Shown: positions 27,537 to 37,218, numbered from the stretch's first letter. The stretch: 64,000 nucleotides of DNA from Clostridium bowmanii (GCF_018861315.1 NZ_JAHLDL010000013.1:1-64000); one strand, 5' to 3'. A program made the numbers and translations. The notes: generated from the sequence alone by a model not told the origin.

Positions 27537-27825
27537 ATACTTTCACCCCACTATTAAACATTTTTAAAAATAATAAGTTAAATCTGGATAGAATACTTTT
27601 TAGGCGCCTTGCGTAATTAATATTTATATCTATAATATAATTGTACAATTGAGCAGCTAGAAAAATTTTCCTTCCCATAATGTTTTTTAAAATTATAATA
27701 TATCTTTTCATGCGACAGACAAAAATAAACTCCCAATTAAAAGATGCAGAGTTCTCATCTTTTAACGGGGAGCTGAAATTAAATAAAATGCCCTTGTTTT
27801 TCAAACAATATTTTTAAGTTGTAAT

Positions 27826-28809
27826 CTATATCCCATAAACCTTATTCATATCCCTTACACTGTCTCTAATCTCTTCTCTGAACATTACCGGTTCTATAAC
27901 CTCTGCATCTGCACCAAAGCCCATAATCCATAGCTTTATTCCATATGTACCATTACAAACAAACTCATATATAAAATATTCCTCATTTTCTTCAACTAGA
28001 CTTCCTTCAAGTAAACTTTTTTCAGTTACTACCTTAAAGCAGCGTTTATTAAACTTAACCTTTACTCTTGTTTCATCACCACCATACATATACCAGGTTC
28101 TTTTAAGGTAGTTATAGACATTAAACTTACTGTCTCTTTTTCCTTCTTCGTCTAAAATGGTTACATTTGATATTCTATCAATTCTAAAATGTATTAGGCA
28201 ATCTTTTCTTTCTAAATATCCAATAATATAGTATTTACCAAGTTCACAAGCAAAGCTGTAGGGTATTATTGTGTGGGTCTTATGATTTCCCACAGCTGAA
28301 TTATAGCTAAAGCTTACTTTTTTCTCTTCAGAGATGGCCTTCCTTAAGTTTTTAATATTGAATTCAATATATTGATGATCAATATTAGAAGATTTCTCAA
28401 AGTGAAGCATCTCAGTCAATTTTTTAGCTTCTTTTTTAGGTAGCAAGGCGAGTAAGCTGCTTTTTATTACTGATATTTTAGTTTCCATAAATGTTTGAGA
28501 TTGAACTAAAGAGGCTAATATTAGATTTACATCCTCAGCTGTAACAGGTTGTACATATTTATTGGCCTCTAGTATTCCATCCCCATTTACATCAACGTCA
28601 TCATTTACTCTATAACTTTTTTCTGACTTATCATATATAATATCCGTTTCCCATTCCTCATTTAATTCTTTCACATAATTATGAATGTTATCCGGTGAAG
28701 TTTCAAATATATCTGCTATTTCTTTTGGTGTTTTGGCTATTCCAGCTTTTATTAATCTAAAAGTTTCGAGTAACCTTCTACTTTTACCATAATCACTATA
28801 GGGTAACAT
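27826..28809 (-). CDS. WYL-domain transcriptional regulator (YafY type)
   Basis: 327 residues. The N-terminal helix-turn-helix of DeoR type is seen in RLLETFRLIKAGIAKTPKEIADIFETSPDNIHNYVKEL. A WYL sensor domain follows at about residues 145-220 (VSFSYNSAVGNHKTHTIIPYSFACELGKYYIIGY) with the C-terminal WCX-type extension to the end. WYL domains bind nucleic acid or nucleotides and often control DNA-repair or defence genes; no defence system is visible here. AAAGGAC precedes ATG 28809. It lies between the propeller gene and the GGDEF gene, all on the same strand but with gaps near 100-290 bases, so probably transcribed alone. Confidence 0.83.
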   Translation of the reverse strand: MLPYSDYGKSRRLLETFRLIKAGIAKTPKEIADIFETSPDNIHNYVKELNEEWETDIIYDKSEKSYRVNDDVDVNGDGILEANKYVQPVTAEDVNLILASLVQSQTFMETKISVIKSSLLALLPKKEAKKLTEMLHFEKSSNIDHQYIEFNIKNLRKAISEEKKVSFSYNSAVGNHKTHTIIPYSFACELGKYYIIGYLERKDCLIHFRIDRISNVTILDEEGKRDSKFNVYNYLKRTWYMYGGDETRVKVKFNKRCFKVVTEKSLLEGSLVEENEEYFIYEFVCNGTYGIKLWIMGFGADAEVIEPVMFREEIRDSVRDMNKVYGI

Positions 28810-28906
28810 AATATCAAGTCCTTTCCAATACGTCTATCTAAATAGATTATATCAGAAAAACTTTGATATTACATATAACTTGTATCGTATAGTTTAAAGT
28901 TATTAA

Positions 28907-29935
28907 CTACTTAAAAGGAACAAAAGATATTTTGTTATTTAATAAAGTTACAATTCCTTTAGAATACAATTGTAATACTTTTCCTTCATAGCTAGTTTGA
29001 GTTCCAGAATTAACTTCTTTTATCACACTTTTCACTTCATCATTTTGATAAACTTTACCATCAGGCGAAATAAATAAGTCATTTTTTGTAGAAGGTATTG
29101 GTAGATTTAAAACTTTCCATTTCCCAGTGTTCTCTAATGTTTTACCATAATAAATTTTGGTAACCAAATTATTTTTCACTTCTCCAAGGTACATGTTATC
29201 CTCAAAGTCACTACCAATTAGCGTAAGTTTTTCTACACCTTTAATACTTATAGGTTGATCACCACTTGTAGCATATATTTTATTGTAAGTTAACCCTTCA
29301 TACACCAATTTATCTTCATGGCGCACTGATGCCATATTACCCACAGAACTAGGTATTGTGCTCGTTTTTGTCATTTCACCCATTCTGTCGATTCTATATA
29401 AGCTACTACTCTTATCTCCACTTATCACCAATAAATAAGTAACTCCTGTTAAAGGTGATAATTTAATATCTTTCACTTCAGAGTTTATATCGCCCAATGC
29501 TAAATCTTTTATTTTTGCTTTTTCCCTTTTTAGTACATCATAAGAATATAATACTAAGTCACTAGATTTAGCATCACTTTTTTTCTCTACTAATAGTATT
29601 CTATTCCTATCCGGGAGCCATTTGGGAAAAGAAATTTTAGTTCCATCTTCCGCCTTTATATTTTGAATCTTTCCATCACTACAATTAACAATTTTTAATT
29701 CCTCATTTTCAAAGTAGGATAAATATTTACCATCATAAGATACTAATATATTTTTCGCATTTGCTGGTACAATAATCTCCTTATTTTTTATTATCTTACT
29801 TTTATCGTAAACAACCTCTTTCGTAACCACTTTAGAATCATTTGCTAAAAAATAATTATTTATATAAAAGAGTCCTAAAAATTGCAGAGATAAAGATACT
29901 ACTGCCCATATACCTATTCTTTTCTTCCATTTCAT
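28907..29935 (-). CDS. Membrane-anchored extracellular propeller-type protein
   Basis: 342 residues: short basic cytoplasmic end, one membrane helix (about residues 7-25), then an extracytoplasmic part with repeats of the form YDGKYLSYFENEELKIVNCSDGK and SPDGKVYQND, typical of WD40/TolB-like propellers. GGAG precedes ATG 29935. It follows the phosphodiester glycosidase gene by 46 bases and so is likely co-transcribed with it. No catalytic signature is visible. A binding or scaffolding role for the neighbouring secreted enzyme is an inference from position. Confidence 0.6.
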   Translation of the reverse strand: MKWKKRIGIWAVVSLSLQFLGLFYINNYFLANDSKVVTKEVVYDKSKIIKNKEIIVPANAKNILVSYDGKYLSYFENEELKIVNCSDGKIQNIKAEDGTKISFPKWLPDRNRILLVEKKSDAKSSDLVLYSYDVLKREKAKIKDLALGDINSEVKDIKLSPLTGVTYLLVISGDKSSSLYRIDRMGEMTKTSTIPSSVGNMASVRHEDKLVYEGLTYNKIYATSGDQPISIKGVEKLTLIGSDFEDNMYLGEVKNNLVTKIYYGKTLENTGKWKVLNLPIPSTKNDLFISPDGKVYQNDEVKSVIKEVNSGTQTSYEGKVLQLYSKGIVTLLNNKISFVPFK

Positions 29936-29981
29936 AATGCTTTCTCCTTTAATGTTAGATATTCCTGATAAAATTTTATTA

Positions 29982-30998
29982 TTATCTCTTTTCCACATAG
30001 ATAATTGAAGGTACAGTTCTCTCACCAGATTTACCGCAAGGATTATTTATAACCTCATCATTATAAAACAATGTAGAAGAAGAGCCTCCATCTAAGTTAG
30101 TTGCATTATACGCACCATTGTCATACAATACGTCCTGTGCCTCTCTTAAAGTAGCCCCTATACTTTGTAGCTCTCTCCCATCAATAACTAATAATAGTAT
30201 TGCTCCATCTTTCCTTTGTGCAATACATGTTCTAGGTGCAATTCCCCATCCCCCATCACCCTTAGTTATAGTTTTTTCACCATTAACTATCATAGCTGGT
30301 CCAAATGATACTGCTTCAGTTACCCCAATACTTTTCATTTCTTTGATGGAATAAGCACCAACCAACAGCTTTCCTGATTTAGTAATGGCTACAGCTTGTC
30401 TCTTTTGATTTTCATTCTTCATACCATTGTAAACAATTTTTCCATTGGACATTATAACTCCAGAAGGATTTGCCCCCACTCCAGTCTGTAGCGATTCAGA
30501 AGCTTTATCTGTAAACCCACCACCATTAATAGCTGCAATGGCATTATTATCTTTTGCAATATCACTAGTGAGCTCACCTTCCTTGCCCAGATTATTGCTG
30601 TAACCAACTTTTAATCTAGTTGGATCATTAATTACTAGCAAAGACCCTTTAAACTTTTTACCTGTTACATCATATCTTTCAATACTATTATCATTTTTAC
30701 TTTTTACATTTACACCGAAATTTACTCCTTTTGAATTATCTTGAGCTATAACAGCTACTGTTTGTTCGCTCATAATTTTATTTATTTTTTTATCTGATAT
30801 AAATGATGTTGCTAGCCATTGTAATGTATAAGTAGTCATTGCTGCACCTACCACTGTACTCTTCACATTTTTAAATGGTCCATAATAAAGCATAAATGGG
30901 CTTGTAACAGTTGTAAAAATTAATTCAAATATTATAAATAATAAAACAATAGTGCTTGTACTTCTTTTAGTTTTTCTAATTTTCTCTTTTTCTTTCAT
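29982..30998 (-). CDS. Phosphodiester glycosidase family (NAGPA/DUF2233) membrane protein
   Basis: 338 residues, with an N-terminal membrane anchor (IVLLFIIFELIFTTVTSPF) and then the NAGPA fold: AAINGGGFTD, NPSGVIMSNGKIVYN, VSFGPAMIVNGE, APRTCIAQRKDGAILLLVIDGRE and the closing NLDGGSSSTLFYNDEVIN. The family removes sugar-phosphodiester caps, such as GlcNAc-1-phosphate linkages, and occurs with exopolysaccharide or teichoic-acid genes. An ATG at 31007 is in frame but overlaps the AAAGGATGG site, so 30998 is chosen. DedA and PAP2 genes lie just upstream on the same strand. Confidence 0.85.
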   Translation of the reverse strand: MKEKEKIRKTKRSTSTIVLLFIIFELIFTTVTSPFMLYYGPFKNVKSTVVGAAMTTYTLQWLATSFISDKKINKIMSEQTVAVIAQDNSKGVNFGVNVKSKNDNSIERYDVTGKKFKGSLLVINDPTRLKVGYSNNLGKEGELTSDIAKDNNAIAAINGGGFTDKASESLQTGVGANPSGVIMSNGKIVYNGMKNENQKRQAVAITKSGKLLVGAYSIKEMKSIGVTEAVSFGPAMIVNGEKTITKGDGGWGIAPRTCIAQRKDGAILLLVIDGRELQSIGATLREAQDVLYDNGAYNATNLDGGSSSTLFYNDEVINNPCGKSGERTVPSIIYVEKR

Positions 30999-31086
30999 AA
31001 GAACCATCCTTTTTCTTATTAAATAACTAAATCAAATTCATCTATTCTTTTTCCAATATTAAGATACACATTACCGCCTCTTTCTC

Positions 31087-31638
31087 TTAAATGCTGGCCC
31101 TATTATCACTATTATTAGCATTTGATTTATTAAAAGAGTAAATTATTATTTTACTGCATATAAGCCCTAAAACTATGCCCGCTAAAATGTCTGTAGGATA
31201 ATGTACATATAAATATAATCTTGAAAAAGATATAAAAAATGCCAGACCTAAAAACCAAAATGCATACTTTTTAAAATATTTTGCTAGCACTCCTGCAACT
31301 GCAAATGAAGAAGTTGTGTGCCCTGATGGGAATGAATAGGACACAGGCTTTGCTATTAAAAGGTTAAGTGTTGCTGGCCTTATACGCCTAAATACATGTT
31401 TAAATATTTCTTCTCCTAAAATTGAGCTTAATATTAAAGCTCCTAAAGCCATAAAACCTATTTTTCTATATCTTTTACTTATTATAAGAATAGTTGATAT
31501 TATAATCCATATCATTCCATTATCACCTAAGTATGACGATACAACCATGACTTTATCCATAATAGTTCCATGCATATTATCTTTTATATACAATAATATA
31601 AAACAATCAAATCGCTGTATTATGGATATCATTTTCAT
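31087..31638 (-). CDS. PAP2-superfamily membrane phosphatase
   Basis: About 183 residues and six membrane helices with the three PAP2 motifs: KHVFRRIRP (KxxxxxxRP), PSGHT, and SRLYLYVHYPTD (SRxxxxxHxxxD). Substrates in the family are undecaprenyl pyrophosphate, phosphatidylglycerol phosphate and phosphatidic acid; the short length fits an undecaprenyl-pyrophosphate phosphatase of BcrC/PgpB type. Several Met/GTG codons compete; AAAGG is best spaced for ATG 31638. The start lies inside the end of the dedA frame (overlap about 30 bases), so the two are translationally coupled. Confidence 0.85.
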   Translation of the reverse strand: MKMISIIQRFDCFILLYIKDNMHGTIMDKVMVVSSYLGDNGMIWIIISTILIISKRYRKIGFMALGALILSSILGEEIFKHVFRRIRPATLNLLIAKPVSYSFPSGHTTSSFAVAGVLAKYFKKYAFWFLGLAFFISFSRLYLYVHYPTDILAGIVLGLICSKIIIYSFNKSNANNSDNRASI

Positions 31639-32284
31639 CATTTTCACCTTTTTTTCTTTTTTCTTTTATAAACATTATAACTGCTGGTAATAAAGAAATT
31701 ATTATTATAGCTATTAACATATAAGAAAAATGTTCTTTTATAAATGATAGATTACCAAAGAAATAGCCTCCACCTAGAAATAAACTTACCCATAGACCCC
31801 CACCAATTATATTGTAAGGTATAAATTTCGAGTAATTCATTTCTCCAATACCAGCTACAAAAGGTACGAAGGTTCTAATTATAGGAATAAATCGTCCGAT
31901 TACGATTGTCATCGAACCATGTTTTTCATAAAAATCCTGAGCTTTTTCCAAATGCTCTTTGTTAATATACTTTAATTCTTTTTTCTCCAATATTTTTTTA
32001 CCAATCTTTTTACCAATATGATAATTAGTACTATCTCCAAGTACTGCTGAAAGATACACTCCTACAAAAATAGTGAATATATTCATCGATCCAATTCCTG
32101 CCAGTGCTCCTGCTGCAAATAACATTGAGTCTCCTGGTAAAAATGGCATAACAACCAATCCTGTTTCAATAAATATGATTAAAAAAATAATAATGTAGGT
32201 TAATAACCCATACTGCTGTATTAGTAAAGTCAAATACTTATCAATATGCATTATTCCATTTATAAAGCTGATTGGAATATCCAT
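31607..32284 (-). CDS. DedA-family membrane protein
   Basis: 225 residues with DedA signatures: FIETGLVVMPFLPGDSMLFAAGALAG, GDSTNYHIGKKIGKKI, FYEKHGSMTIVIGRFIPIIRTFVPFVAG, and NIIGGGLWVSLFLGGGYFFG. DedA proteins translocate lipid phosphates, and some flip undecaprenyl phosphate back across the membrane. Overlap with the PAP2 gene makes a logical pair: PAP2 dephosphorylates the pyrophosphate carrier outside and DedA returns it. AAAGGGG fits ATG 32284; the in-frame start at 32329 has no site. Confidence 0.88.
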   Translation of the reverse strand: MDIPISFINGIMHIDKYLTLLIQQYGLLTYIIIFLIIFIETGLVVMPFLPGDSMLFAAGALAGIGSMNIFTIFVGVYLSAVLGDSTNYHIGKKIGKKILEKKELKYINKEHLEKAQDFYEKHGSMTIVIGRFIPIIRTFVPFVAGIGEMNYSKFIPYNIIGGGLWVSLFLGGGYFFGNLSFIKEHFSYMLIAIIIISLLPAVIMFIKEKRKKGENDENDIHNTAI

Positions 32285-32456
32285 GTTTTTTCCCCTTTCG
32301 TTATATGAATCTTCTATATATTTTCCCACAATTCATATTATATATTGGTAAGATTAAAAATAGATTAAAAAGGACTTAAATATAGCTTAAGTTTTATGAT
32401 AGCTAACAATAAAATAGTTGCAAAAAAGTTGACACCCACGTGGCAAGTGCTCATTA

Positions 32457-32494
32457 CCAAAAAAATAATGGCTAGGCACTAAATGCCTAGCCAT
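32457..32494 (-). terminator. Terminator with TAGGCA palindrome (module copy)
   Basis: 11-bp perfect stem ATGGCTAGGCA (32468-32478)/TGCCTAGCCAT (32484-32494), with a T-rich run (TTATTTTTTT) next on the minus strand. With its upstream flank it resembles 44151-44190. Confidence 0.75.
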
Positions 32495-32499
32495 CATAC

Positions 32500-32570
32500 T
32501 CAACCAACTTCTTTTATTCCTTGTTTCAAAATATTTTCTGATGCATTTCCATCTCTATCATGAATATAGT
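32500..32570 (-). pseudogene. C-terminal scrap of a TnpB (IS200/IS605) protein
   Basis: Minus-strand translation ends HDRDGNASENIL followed by KQGIKEVG and a stop, the standard TnpB C-terminus (DRDxNAAxNI, third RuvC Asp). The zinc-ribbon cysteines upstream are not preserved. Only the end survives, placed directly before the terminator at 32457-32494. Confidence 0.6.
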
Positions 32571-32674
32571 TGTATAGGTTATCGTAAATAATTTTCATTG
32601 AAAACTTATTTGAAAAATCATTTTATTAATTCCATCTCTATTTAAATTTTCTTTATATAAGTTTTCTAACTAAT

Positions 32675-33755
32675 CTAACATATAACTTTCCAATTATCAT
32701 TCACTTTTACCTTAACTGTTTTTCTTTCAATAATATAATTTGCAATTAGTTCAGCCATATCCATGGGTATATCTTTAAGGATAGGTTTACCTTTAAACAT
32801 TAAATAATCACCACCGCCACCGGCTCTGTAATTATTCATTACCACAGCATAGTTCTCCTCCATGTTAAGAGGATAATTTTTATAATTGATTTTCGTAATT
32901 CTTGAATTTATGGGTTTTGAAGATTTCGCCACGCACTCTCGTGACTTCAGTCATGAGTTAGTGGTGTTAAGTATTATTGTATAAAATATAAGTAAATTAC
33001 ACATACTAAGTGTTGATACCACTGCGTTTAAAATATCTATAATATAATCTATTCCTTCCCTCATATCATAATTATAATGTTGAAGTTTATTATAAATACC
33101 AGTCTTGCTTACCTCTATTTCCGCATTAACAATAGTAAAATATTCTGCAGTTCTTTCTAATGCTGCCTTAATGTCAACACCTTTTAAACTTATTACTTTT
33201 AGAGTGTTTGGATATTTATAATTTGATATGATATCTCGCATTGTAACATTATGCTTAAATCCCTTGCAGTTATTATCAAAAATAGAGGTACAAGATATTT
33301 CAACCTTAGCTGCTTCCATCTGAACATTATTTATAAACTCAGCATAAGCATTATCTTTAAGCCTTGTATTTAAATGGTCTTTAATAACCATGCCGCCTTC
33401 TATATGCATTATCCAAATAATCTCTGCCATAATTAAATTCATGATTACCAATTACAGCAACATCATATCCCATAAGATTCATAGATTGAATCATTGGATT
33501 TGGTATATTATCACTAATTTTAGCATGAAAGTATGTAAGTGCAGTACCTTGGAGCATATCCCCATTATCTATAAGTAAGGTATTCTGATTTATTGCTCTC
33601 TCTTTAGTAATTATAGTAGATAAAGCTGCTAGGCCACAGTTTACATAGGAATTATCCGAGTAATTTATGGGTAATACATACCCATGAACATCGCTGGTTT
33701 CTAAAATTGTTAGTAGAAATTTTTCGTTATTACACATATTAAACTCTCCAATCAA
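32675..33755 (-). pseudogene. Broken bifunctional metallophosphatase/5'-nucleotidase (UshA type)
   Basis: Three pieces of one gene. From 33755: TSDVHGYVLPINYSDN, LLIDNGDMLQGTALTYF and IGNHEFNYGRDYLDNA, the metal-binding N-terminal domain. Then a large deletion (several hundred residues) and frame change near 33400. The 5'-nucleotidase C-domain follows as FINNVQMEAAKVEIS and MRDIISNYKYPNTLKVI. After YDMREGIDYIIDI the gene is interrupted at 32923-33031, and the end resumes as SKPINSRITKINYKN, YAVVMNNYRAGGGGDY to 32675. The intact cytosolic or secreted enzyme would hydrolyse nucleotides or 2',3'-cyclic nucleotides. Too many lesions for function. Confidence 0.85.
32923..33031 (-). mobile_element. 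About 108-bp non-coding insertion in the 5'-nucleotidase gene
   Basis: The segment separates two protein parts that are adjacent in the family. It has a terminal hairpin (CTCGTGACT/AGTCATGAG at about 32937-32956) and an AGTGGT/ACCACT inverted pair near its two ends, with no coding capacity. Size and hairpin suit an internally deleted IS200/IS605-type remnant or MITE. Exact borders are estimated from the protein alignment. Confidence 0.5.
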
Positions 33756-33916
33756 AGCTTATCTTCTATTTGAATATCTTATTAATTTATATCCTTATTT
33801 TATCATATCTAATGTAAAAAGTTACAATTTCCTATTATTATTGCATACTTTAGTTGATATATACTTTTATTTTGACTATACTGTATGCAATAGATTTAAA
33901 TTTATGGAGGTGCAAA

Positions 33917-34495
33917 ATGATTAAAGATTTAGTTTTGAAAAATAGATCATACAGAAAATTTTATCAGAATGAAGTTATAGAATTAAGTACTTTAAAAGAA
34001 TTAATTGGCCTTGCAAGGTTATCGGCTTCAGCTGCAAATCTTCAACCATTGAAGTACATTATTTCAAATGGTTCAATTAAAAATGAGAGCATATTTAAAA
34101 CTTTAGGATGGGCTGGTTACCTAAAAGATTGGGATGGTCCTATAGAAGGTGAAAAACCAAGTGCATATATAGTTATGCTTAACGACTTATCTATTAGTAA
34201 AAAGCCGCCTTTAGATATAGGTATATCAGCTCAAACCATACTACTTGGAGCTGTAGAAAAAGGTTTAGGTGGTTGCATGCTGGCCAATATTAATAAGGTA
34301 GAACTAGCTTCTGTTCTTAACTTAGATGAAAATTTTGCAATTGACTTAGTCATAGCATTAGGAAAACCTAGAGAAATCGTTGTTATTGACGAAATGAGTT
34401 TACCTGCAGATATTAAGTATTGGAGAGATGAAAAAGAAGTACACCATGTACCTAAAAGATCATTAGATGAAATTATTTTAGGCAACAACAAATAA
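33917..34495 (+). CDS. Nitroreductase-family flavoprotein
   Basis: 192 residues of the FMN-dependent nitroreductase fold: NRSYRKFYQNEVI (FMN phosphate-binding Arg residues), ARLSASAANLQPLKYII, a central helix LDIGISAQTILLGAVEKGLGGCMLANI and IALGKPREIVVIDE. These enzymes reduce quinones, nitro compounds or flavins with NAD(P)H; the substrate is not predictable. GGAGG precedes ATG 33917, and in-frame codons further upstream lack a site. Monocistronic with its own terminator. Divergent from the broken nucleotidase gene. Confidence 0.87.
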   Translation: MIKDLVLKNRSYRKFYQNEVIELSTLKELIGLARLSASAANLQPLKYIISNGSIKNESIFKTLGWAGYLKDWDGPIEGEKPSAYIVMLNDLSISKKPPLDIGISAQTILLGAVEKGLGGCMLANINKVELASVLNLDENFAIDLVIALGKPREIVVIDEMSLPADIKYWRDEKEVHHVPKRSLDEIILGNNK

Positions 34496-34556
34496 AAATA
34501 AAACAAATTCACATTTTCGATTTAAAGAGGATATACAAAAATTTTATAATAAACAT

Positions 34557-34590
34557 AAAAAGCTATGAATAAATATTTCATAGCTTTTTA
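34557..34590 (+). terminator. Terminator after the nitroreductase gene
   Basis: AAAAGCTATGAA/TTTCATAGCTTTTT stem of 11-12 bp with a short loop and T run. Confidence 0.8.
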
Positions 34591-34743
34591 TTTGCTGTTT
34601 TATTTTCAGTGAAGCAAAGTTTAAGTCATATCATAGAAAATCATATTCTACTTAACATTTATTATAGTATAAATCTGTCTATTTATCAAAATTAAACCTC
34701 ACTCACTGTTAAACTTAACAAGAGCTACTCTATCTAAAAATAC

Positions 34744-34775
34744 TGTGAATTGTTTTTTTCTATAAACAATTCACA
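34744..34775. other. Strong hairpin upstream of the chemoreceptor gene
   Basis: 12-bp perfect inverted repeat TGTGAATTGTTT (34744-34755)/AAACAATTCACA (34764-34775) with an 8-base loop, about 105 bases before the MCP start. There is no T run on the plus strand. It could be an operator, an RNA leader hairpin or an old terminator. The rest of 34591-34879 is AT-rich with nothing else seen. Confidence 0.4.
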
Positions 34776-34879
34776 AAAATAACCGATAATATAATTAGCT
34801 ATTGTATTATATTAAATTATAATGAAATAGTAATGCAATTATTTAATATATTTTACAATTATACCAATGAGGATTTTTA

Positions 34880-36970
34880 ATGAAAACTAAGATTAGTACT
34901 AAAATAATTATCGCCATAGTGAGTTGTTCCATTTTGGTATCAGCAATTGTCGGAATCACAAGCATTGTTAAATCCACGAGCATTATTAAGCAGGAAACCA
35001 CAGAGAGACTATTAAACATAGCTTTTAGTAGAGGCAATGAATACACAATACACACTACAAAAGTGGAAAATACTCTAAATGAGTTATCCGGACTAGTTTT
35101 AGGAACAATGGACTTATCTAAGGCTAAAGATCAAAAATATATGGATACCTATGAAAAAACTTTTAGTACGTTAATGAAGAGTTTAGGAGATAGCAACACA
35201 GGTCTTGTAGGGATGTATATGACTTTCGATCCTAAATTCACAGATGGAAGTAAAATTCGCGAAATATATTATGATTATGATGAACAGAAAAAACAAAGCG
35301 AAATCTTTCTTGATGATGAGAACTCAGAGGACTTTGTTGAAAACAATGTTAACAAGAATTGGTATTATGCTCCAATTAAAGCTAAGTCAGGATTATGGTC
35401 AAAACCTTATATAGACTCAGCTAGTAAAATGAATATGATATCTTATACCATGCCCGTATATGCTAACAATGTATTAGTTGGAGTTGCTGGTATTGATATT
35501 TCTTTCGAAAGTTTAAAAAAGATAATTTTAAATACAAAGATATATGATACTGGATCTGCATTTTTATTAGATAAGGATTATAGTTTTATAGTTGATGCAA
35601 GTAAAAAAGAGACTGAAAAACTAGATACATTAGATAACGGAAGATATAAATTTATAACTGATGAGTTGAAAAATAAAAAATCAATGGCCTTAGAGACAAG
35701 CTTTGAAGGCAATAAACAAATGATGGGCTATTATACTTTAAATAATGGTCAAATTATGGGAGTTAATGTGCCAAGCTCAGAAGTATTTAAAGATTTAAAC
35801 AATTCAATATATATTATTATTTTAATAATAGCCCTTGGAATTATAGTTTCAATTGTTATAGCATTAGCTATTGGCAGAAGAATATCTAGACCAATAGAAG
35901 TTGCCACCAGGTTTATAGACAAATTATCTAAGCTAGACTTAACTTATAATGATAAGAACATTAACCAAATGCTCTTAAGCAAAGATGAAATTGGTATCAT
36001 GGGAAATAGTTTAATAGAACTTAGGAAAGAACTAATAAAGGTAGTTGAGGAATTAAGCAAGGATTCTGCTGATGTGTTAGAGTCTACAAATACAATTTCT
36101 GTAAATGCAGATGAAACATCCTATTCCATTACTGTGGTTTCTCAAACTGTTGAAGAATTAGCTAAGGGGGCTGTTGAACAAGCAAGGGAGGCACAAGATG
36201 GTGCTTATAAATTGAATACACTTGCGGGTGAGATAGAAGAAGTTGCGGCTAGTGTATCGAGTCTTAAAGAATATTCAATAGAAATGGAAAAAATCCAAGA
36301 TAAAGGTAGTAAAGCGATTAAAGAACTTAATGAAAAACTCCAATTGAATGTACAAGCTACTGAAAAAGTAGCTAATAATATAGACGTACTATCAAATAAA
36401 TCAAACTCAATAGGTGAGATTATAAGTACCATCCAATCTATTGCAAGTCAGACAAATTTACTAGCCTTAAATGCGGCAATAGAAGCAGCAAGAGCAGGTG
36501 AAAGTGGAAAAGGTTTTGCTGTGGTAGCAGATGAAATCAGAAAACTAGCAGAAAAAACTGCTATATCTACACATGAAATAGATGATATTGTAAAACAAAT
36601 TCAAGGTGAAATAGGTTTGGGCAAGAACAATATGGATGAAGCTAAAAATACTGTTAAGGAAGCGAATTTTGTAATGTTAACATCAACAGATGCCTTTGAA
36701 GTTATCGGAAATGCAATATATAATACTAAGTTAAAAATACAAAGTATTGCAAATAGCATCAATAAAGTAGATAGTGAGAAAGAGGATATAGTTTCAGCTA
36801 TTCAAGGAATATCTGCAATAACTGAGCAAGCTGCTGCATCAACTGAGGAAGTCGCTGCAACTATGGAGCAGCAAGAAGCAGCTATTAAAAATGTATCTGG
36901 AACCGTAGAAGAATTAAAGGAATTAGTAGTTGTATTAGATAAAATAGTAGGTAGATTTAAAATCAAATAA
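34880..36970 (+). CDS. Methyl-accepting chemotaxis protein with dCache sensor
   Basis: 696 residues. Membrane helix 1 (about 7-28), extracellular double-Cache sensor (about 35-300: [42 protein letters not shown]), membrane helix 2 ([22 protein letters not shown]), HAMP, then a long signalling coiled coil with the conserved tip [38 protein letters not shown]. It carries Glu/Gln pairs for methylation near both ends ([15 protein letters not shown]). dCache domains typically bind amino acids or other small ligands; this one shows the WxxPY pattern but the ligand is unknown. GAGG precedes the ATG. No che genes are adjacent. Confidence 0.92.
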   Translation: MKTKISTKIIIAIVSCSILVSAIVGITSIVKSTSIIKQETTERLLNIAFSRGNEYTIHTTKVENTLNELSGLVLGTMDLSKAKDQKYMDTYEKTFSTLMKSLGDSNTGLVGMYMTFDPKFTDGSKIREIYYDYDEQKKQSEIFLDDENSEDFVENNVNKNWYYAPIKAKSGLWSKPYIDSASKMNMISYTMPVYANNVLVGVAGIDISFESLKKIILNTKIYDTGSAFLLDKDYSFIVDASKKETEKLDTLDNGRYKFITDELKNKKSMALETSFEGNKQMMGYYTLNNGQIMGVNVPSSEVFKDLNNSIYIIILIIALGIIVSIVIALAIGRRISRPIEVATRFIDKLSKLDLTYNDKNINQMLLSKDEIGIMGNSLIELRKELIKVVEELSKDSADVLESTNTISVNADETSYSITVVSQTVEELAKGAVEQAREAQDGAYKLNTLAGEIEEVAASVSSLKEYSIEMEKIQDKGSKAIKELNEKLQLNVQATEKVANNIDVLSNKSNSIGEIISTIQSIASQTNLLALNAAIEAARAGESGKGFAVVADEIRKLAEKTAISTHEIDDIVKQIQGEIGLGKNNMDEAKNTVKEANFVMLTSTDAFEVIGNAIYNTKLKIQSIANSINKVDSEKEDIVSAIQGISAITEQAAASTEEVAATMEQQEAAIKNVSGTVEELKELVVVLDKIVGRFKIK

Positions 36971-37009
36971 ATATGGATAGGATTTTTAATCACAAATATG
37001 CCTTCCTCT

Positions 37010-37160
37010 TAATTAGATTTAATTAGATTTGACAGCAATATTAACCGTAACTTAACTCAATAAAAGTATTTAGTTTCGGTGGATTAGTATATATCCTTGT
37101 TAACTGTTAATTAAATTCTTGTTAAAATCTTATTAAAATTCATTAAATTATAATTAAATT
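37010..37160 (+). repeat. Intergenic 140-bp repeat, copy A
   Basis: Shares with copies B (42279-42415) and C (56179-56313): AATTAGATTTGACA, then a TTAAC block, CTTAACTC, a variable part with TTTC, and a closing TTAATTAAATTC block. The stem CTTAACTC...GAGTTAAG is weaker here. Located between convergent genes, followed by a terminator. Confidence 0.6.
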
Positions 37161-37161
37161 A

Positions 37162-37196
37162 AAAAAGCTGCGAATAAACAATTCACAGCTTTTTTG
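37162..37196. terminator. Bidirectional terminator
   Basis: AAAAAAGCTG-GAAT/ATTC-CAGCTTTTTT with one mismatch, lying between the chemoreceptor gene and the convergent TM2 gene and serving both. Confidence 0.8.
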
Positions 37197-37218
37197 TTTA
37201 AAAGAAGGCAATAATTAC

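Noticed and set aside
27511-27804. 97-codon minus-strand frame upstream of the diguanylate cyclase gene.
   Set aside because: It overlaps the GGDEF start in another frame, has no family resemblance and reads like translated AT-rich non-coding DNA.
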